Assembly (NCBI RefSeq): GCF_964340395.1 | Contig: NC_135566.1 | Coordinates: 15,678,501 to 15,742,500, forward strand | DNA from: Glandiceps talaboti | Taxonomy: Eukaryota > Hemichordata > Enteropneusta > Spengelidae | Direction of reading: 5' to 3' | Length of the DNA stretch: 64,000 nucleotides | Program-made: the position numbers and the translations under genes | Part shown: positions 38,054 through 64,000 of the stretch, piece after piece | How positions within the stretch are numbered: position 1 is the first letter of the stretch | Layout: each line of letters starts with the position of its first letter | The notes under the pieces: model-generated | What the model saw: only the letters and a program-made list of their open reading frames with translations | Database searches by the model: none | What the model was told of the DNA's origin: nothing

Positions 38054-39852
38054 AAATAAATCAACCCGTCGCTATTTACGGCCATCACTAAAATCCGTTC
38101 TGTTCTTTTGAAATAAGAAAGTGACAAAAAACCGTATAATGAACGTTTTAGCTTTAAAGTAGGGGCCACTAGCATTCATATTACATTTCATATTCGCTCA
38201 GAACACAAAACAATTACACATTTACATGTACCAAAATAAAAATTCCTTGCCATACATGGTTTGCTGGTTTGTACTTTTGCTTTCCTCTATCTTCACTTTA
38301 TATGCGTCTTTCCCTTTTTCCTTTTTTTAAATACTCCCATGTTTCCCACTCAGATGTACCACTTTTAAGACGTGGGCTCAATGCAATTATTATTTCATTC
38401 AACAAAGCAATCAGTTCATCTGACACGTTTGATTGACAGTTGTCAATGGTGTATATTGTTGAATTGATAGTAGTATGTTTGCTCGAGTGTGCTATCGTCA
38501 TAAAATCGTCTTACACTTCCAAATTAAATCATCCTGACAGACAGAAAGTAACAACCCAAAATTTCATTGATCATATCGTGATTATGTCCTGAGAAAGCAA
38601 CTGTTTTCTTCAATTAATAAAGTAGTTCTCTTGCCATTTCTTGCCCTAATATGTGGATAATGTTGTCCCACCATTTTAGACTGAGAGCATATCTGGCGGA
38701 CTAAAGGGAACGAGCAGAATTTAAGGAAGGGGGAGGGGGGAGGCTGATTAGGAAATATTTTGGTCATATTATTTTCACAGGCCCCCCCCCATCTCCCTTC
38801 ACGCTCTCAAGAATTTTCGTAGCTCCCCAAAGGCTACACTGATTATTGTTTGTGGAGTTATAGGTATACATTCCCACTTCCTGTATCCTGTATACTACTA
38901 CTACTGTATGGCTGAAGTCCATACATAATAAGATATTTCTTTACAAATAGATGTGGGATTTGTAAGGAGAGGTCTCACATTGGGTTGTAATCTATAGTTG
39001 GAGATACTTAGCTACTAGGGTCCCCCGACCCTTCAATTTTGAGTTGGGGCAGGAACAACATCCCCGTGATCGCTCGTGGGGGAGGGTGTGGTAGGGGGTG
39101 TTTGACGCCCATGCATGGTGAGCACTTTTTTGGGAAAAAGAAGTAATAAAGTAATAGTTTAAATTCGTTTCTGATACCCCGACCGACCCTAGTTTAAACC
39201 ACTGACCTAAACGTTTTGCAAAAAGGTAAAATGTTAACAATTTACTTCTATTTCCATATACATCTGCATGCATTTGTGATCGGACACAAACATTTTGTAA
39301 ACATTTTGCCTAAAGGACATCTAGAAGGCTATTTATAGGCATACAATTTAACACCATACACATTATTGAAAGCCATGGAGTACTAGAAAATTGTCTTTGC
39401 TACCTCAATTTTACTCTCAATAATGGCTTAGGACCTCCTAATTTCTTGAGTTGTGTCTATTACTCTCTGCAACTAACAATGCATTAAACACAGTGAGTCG
39501 TCTTCATATAATGAGACTCCCATTTTCTCCCCAGCCCTCCCGTAAATTCTGCTGAATATGAATGTTGCAAAATTGTAGCAAAACCGTTTGGCGAAAAAAT
39601 TGGATGTGGATCTTTTCTAAAAAAAAACATTATTGAGACAATGCTCCGTCCATATCCTCTTTGTTGTGTGTCGGTAAACTCAAACAAAGTGCGCGCCATT
39701 ATGATGAAAACGGAAAAAATCGAAAAAGGTTAAAAGGGAAAAACTAGTAAATTAAAGATTATTTCTGATAACGTCAGAGAAAGTGTGTTCAATCAAAACC
39801 AGCATGACATTGTATTTTCCTTGAAATACATTATGATTGTTAGATCATCGCT

Positions 39853-40226
39853 ATGGGAAGCCGTTCAGGCCAAAAGTATTATTTTATTTTTAGCTGTAGT
39901 ATTTTATATTTTTCGTACTTACAAACTAATTTTAACCGTTTATGTACTTTTATTCCATGTTCACATCATTTTAATTGAAATAAGTTTTCATTTATTTGAG
40001 AATATTGTTTTATTTTTCGTCAAACCAGACGACGTGCTCGTGACCGGCGCCTGTCAGCAGACAAAAAAAATGTTCTCAAATAAATGAACACTTATTTCAA
40101 TTAAAATAATGTAACCATGGAATAAAAGTACATAAACGGTTAAAATTAGTTTGTAAGTACGAAAAATATAAAATACTATAGCTAAAAAATAAAAAAAAAA
40201 TACTTTTGGCCTGAATGGCTTCCCAT
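39853..40226. repeat. 374-bp foldback with arms of about 160 bp
   Basis: ATGGGAAGCCGTTCAGGCCA at the left is mirrored by TGGCCTGAATGGCTTCCCAT at the right. The arms continue through TTTTATATTTTTCGTACTTA and AAGTACGAAAAATATAAAA to a GC-richer loop near 40020-40060 (GACGACGTGCTCGTGACC). It lies about 0.5 kb upstream of the RGC-B promoter. Confidence 0.9.
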
Positions 40227-40644
40227 ACATCTCAGTGAACAATAAAAGAAATATTAATGATATATTGTTAAAATTGTGCAATATTTCGATTTAAATGAAT
40301 ACGGACACTTAACAGTTTTTGTTAATTACCTTCTCTGGAAAAGTTTGAAAGGGTTTTAATGGTGGCCGTGAATAGCTCATGATTATACACAATATGCCTC
40401 CAGTGATACGTTGTTCTTTCTAACCCCTTTGTCCATGTCTAGTCTGCTACATAATCGTATCCAATACTCATCTTCCTTCATCTATATTCAGTAGTATATA
40501 ATTCACTTGCAATGTTGTAGTCCACATATCTGATATCCAACAAGATATTACCTTTTTGCATCGTAAGTTTGATAACATCTTGAGACAACGATTCCATAAC
40601 GAGCGTTGCCACAACAACATGTTGCCATGGCGATCGAGCTCGAT

Positions 40645-40652
40645 TATATAAG
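40645..40652 (+). promoter_or_regulatory. TATA box of RGC-B
   Basis: TATATAAG, 53 nt upstream of the ATG at 40698, followed by GCCGAGTGC. This implies a leader of roughly 20-25 nt. The spacing matches RGC-A. Confidence 0.6.
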
Positions 40653-40697
40653 CCGAGTGCTCTGTACACAAGATCAGTAGAAACAACATAGTTGATA

Positions 40698-63863
<23,166 letters not shown>

Positions 63864-64000
63864 GTAAGTAAGCTAATTGAAGCTGCACCTGGAACATTTT
63901 GTTTGAAAATCAGCGCCCTCAACGGCGTTCACGATTTCAACCAGTTTTGCTACTGCTTATGGATAATGTCGACCACTGTTTAATATGTAAAATGTCTAAT

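Noticed and set aside
40692-40697. Upstream TTG as start of RGC-B
   Set aside because: ATG at 40698 is in the same frame two codons downstream and better placed after the TATA box.

Overview
The window is animal nuclear DNA. It has many small exons with GT-AG introns, very abundant microsatellites, (TA)n-bounded repeats, an L2/CR1-like LINE, Penelope-like (PLE) remnants and several foldback or MITE families. The gene content (an XRCC1 homologue and natriuretic-peptide-type receptor guanylyl cyclases) and repeat content fit a marine invertebrate. I cannot fix the phylum from sequence alone.

Layout: (1) 1-4709, minus strand: the 5' part of an XRCC1 gene (five exons recognised; it runs off the left edge). 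(2) 4710-7549: intergenic, with a GC-rich promoter-like patch at 6108-6310 and a (GACA/GATA)n tract. (3) 7599-32740, plus strand: a complete receptor-type guanylyl cyclase, here called RGC-A, rebuilt as 26 exons in one unbroken frame (1138 codons plus stop; 1118 if the 60-nt exon 11 is skipped), followed by poly(A) signals. (4) 33690-40640: intergenic repeats, including a 5'-inverted PLE fragment and a 374-bp foldback. (5) 40698-63863, plus strand: a tandem paralogue, RGC-B. Nine exons cover the signal peptide and ectodomain; its membrane and cytosolic parts, if present, lie beyond the right edge.

RGC-A has signal peptide, ANF-receptor ligand-binding fold, one membrane helix, kinase-homology pseudokinase, coiled-coil linker and class III guanylyl cyclase domain. 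RGC-B repeats the ectodomain exon by exon with the same intron phases and similar TATA-to-ATG spacing, so the two came from a tandem duplication of a whole gene.

The most interesting observations are: (a) two homologous 136-nt exons 7a and 7b in RGC-A, where using both or neither gives an immediate stop, as expected of mutually exclusive exons that swap 45 residues of the receptor ectodomain; (b) a complete type I hammerhead ribozyme motif at 43082-43130, plus a G12A-like degenerate relative on the minus strand near 61.3 kb, both in (TA)n-flanked modules; (c) a perfect 72-bp-arm palindrome carrying a hammerhead-like core, flanked by a 67-nt module that recurs 11 kb away; (d) a repeat with about 146-bp period carrying an octamer-like ATTTGCAT in most units.
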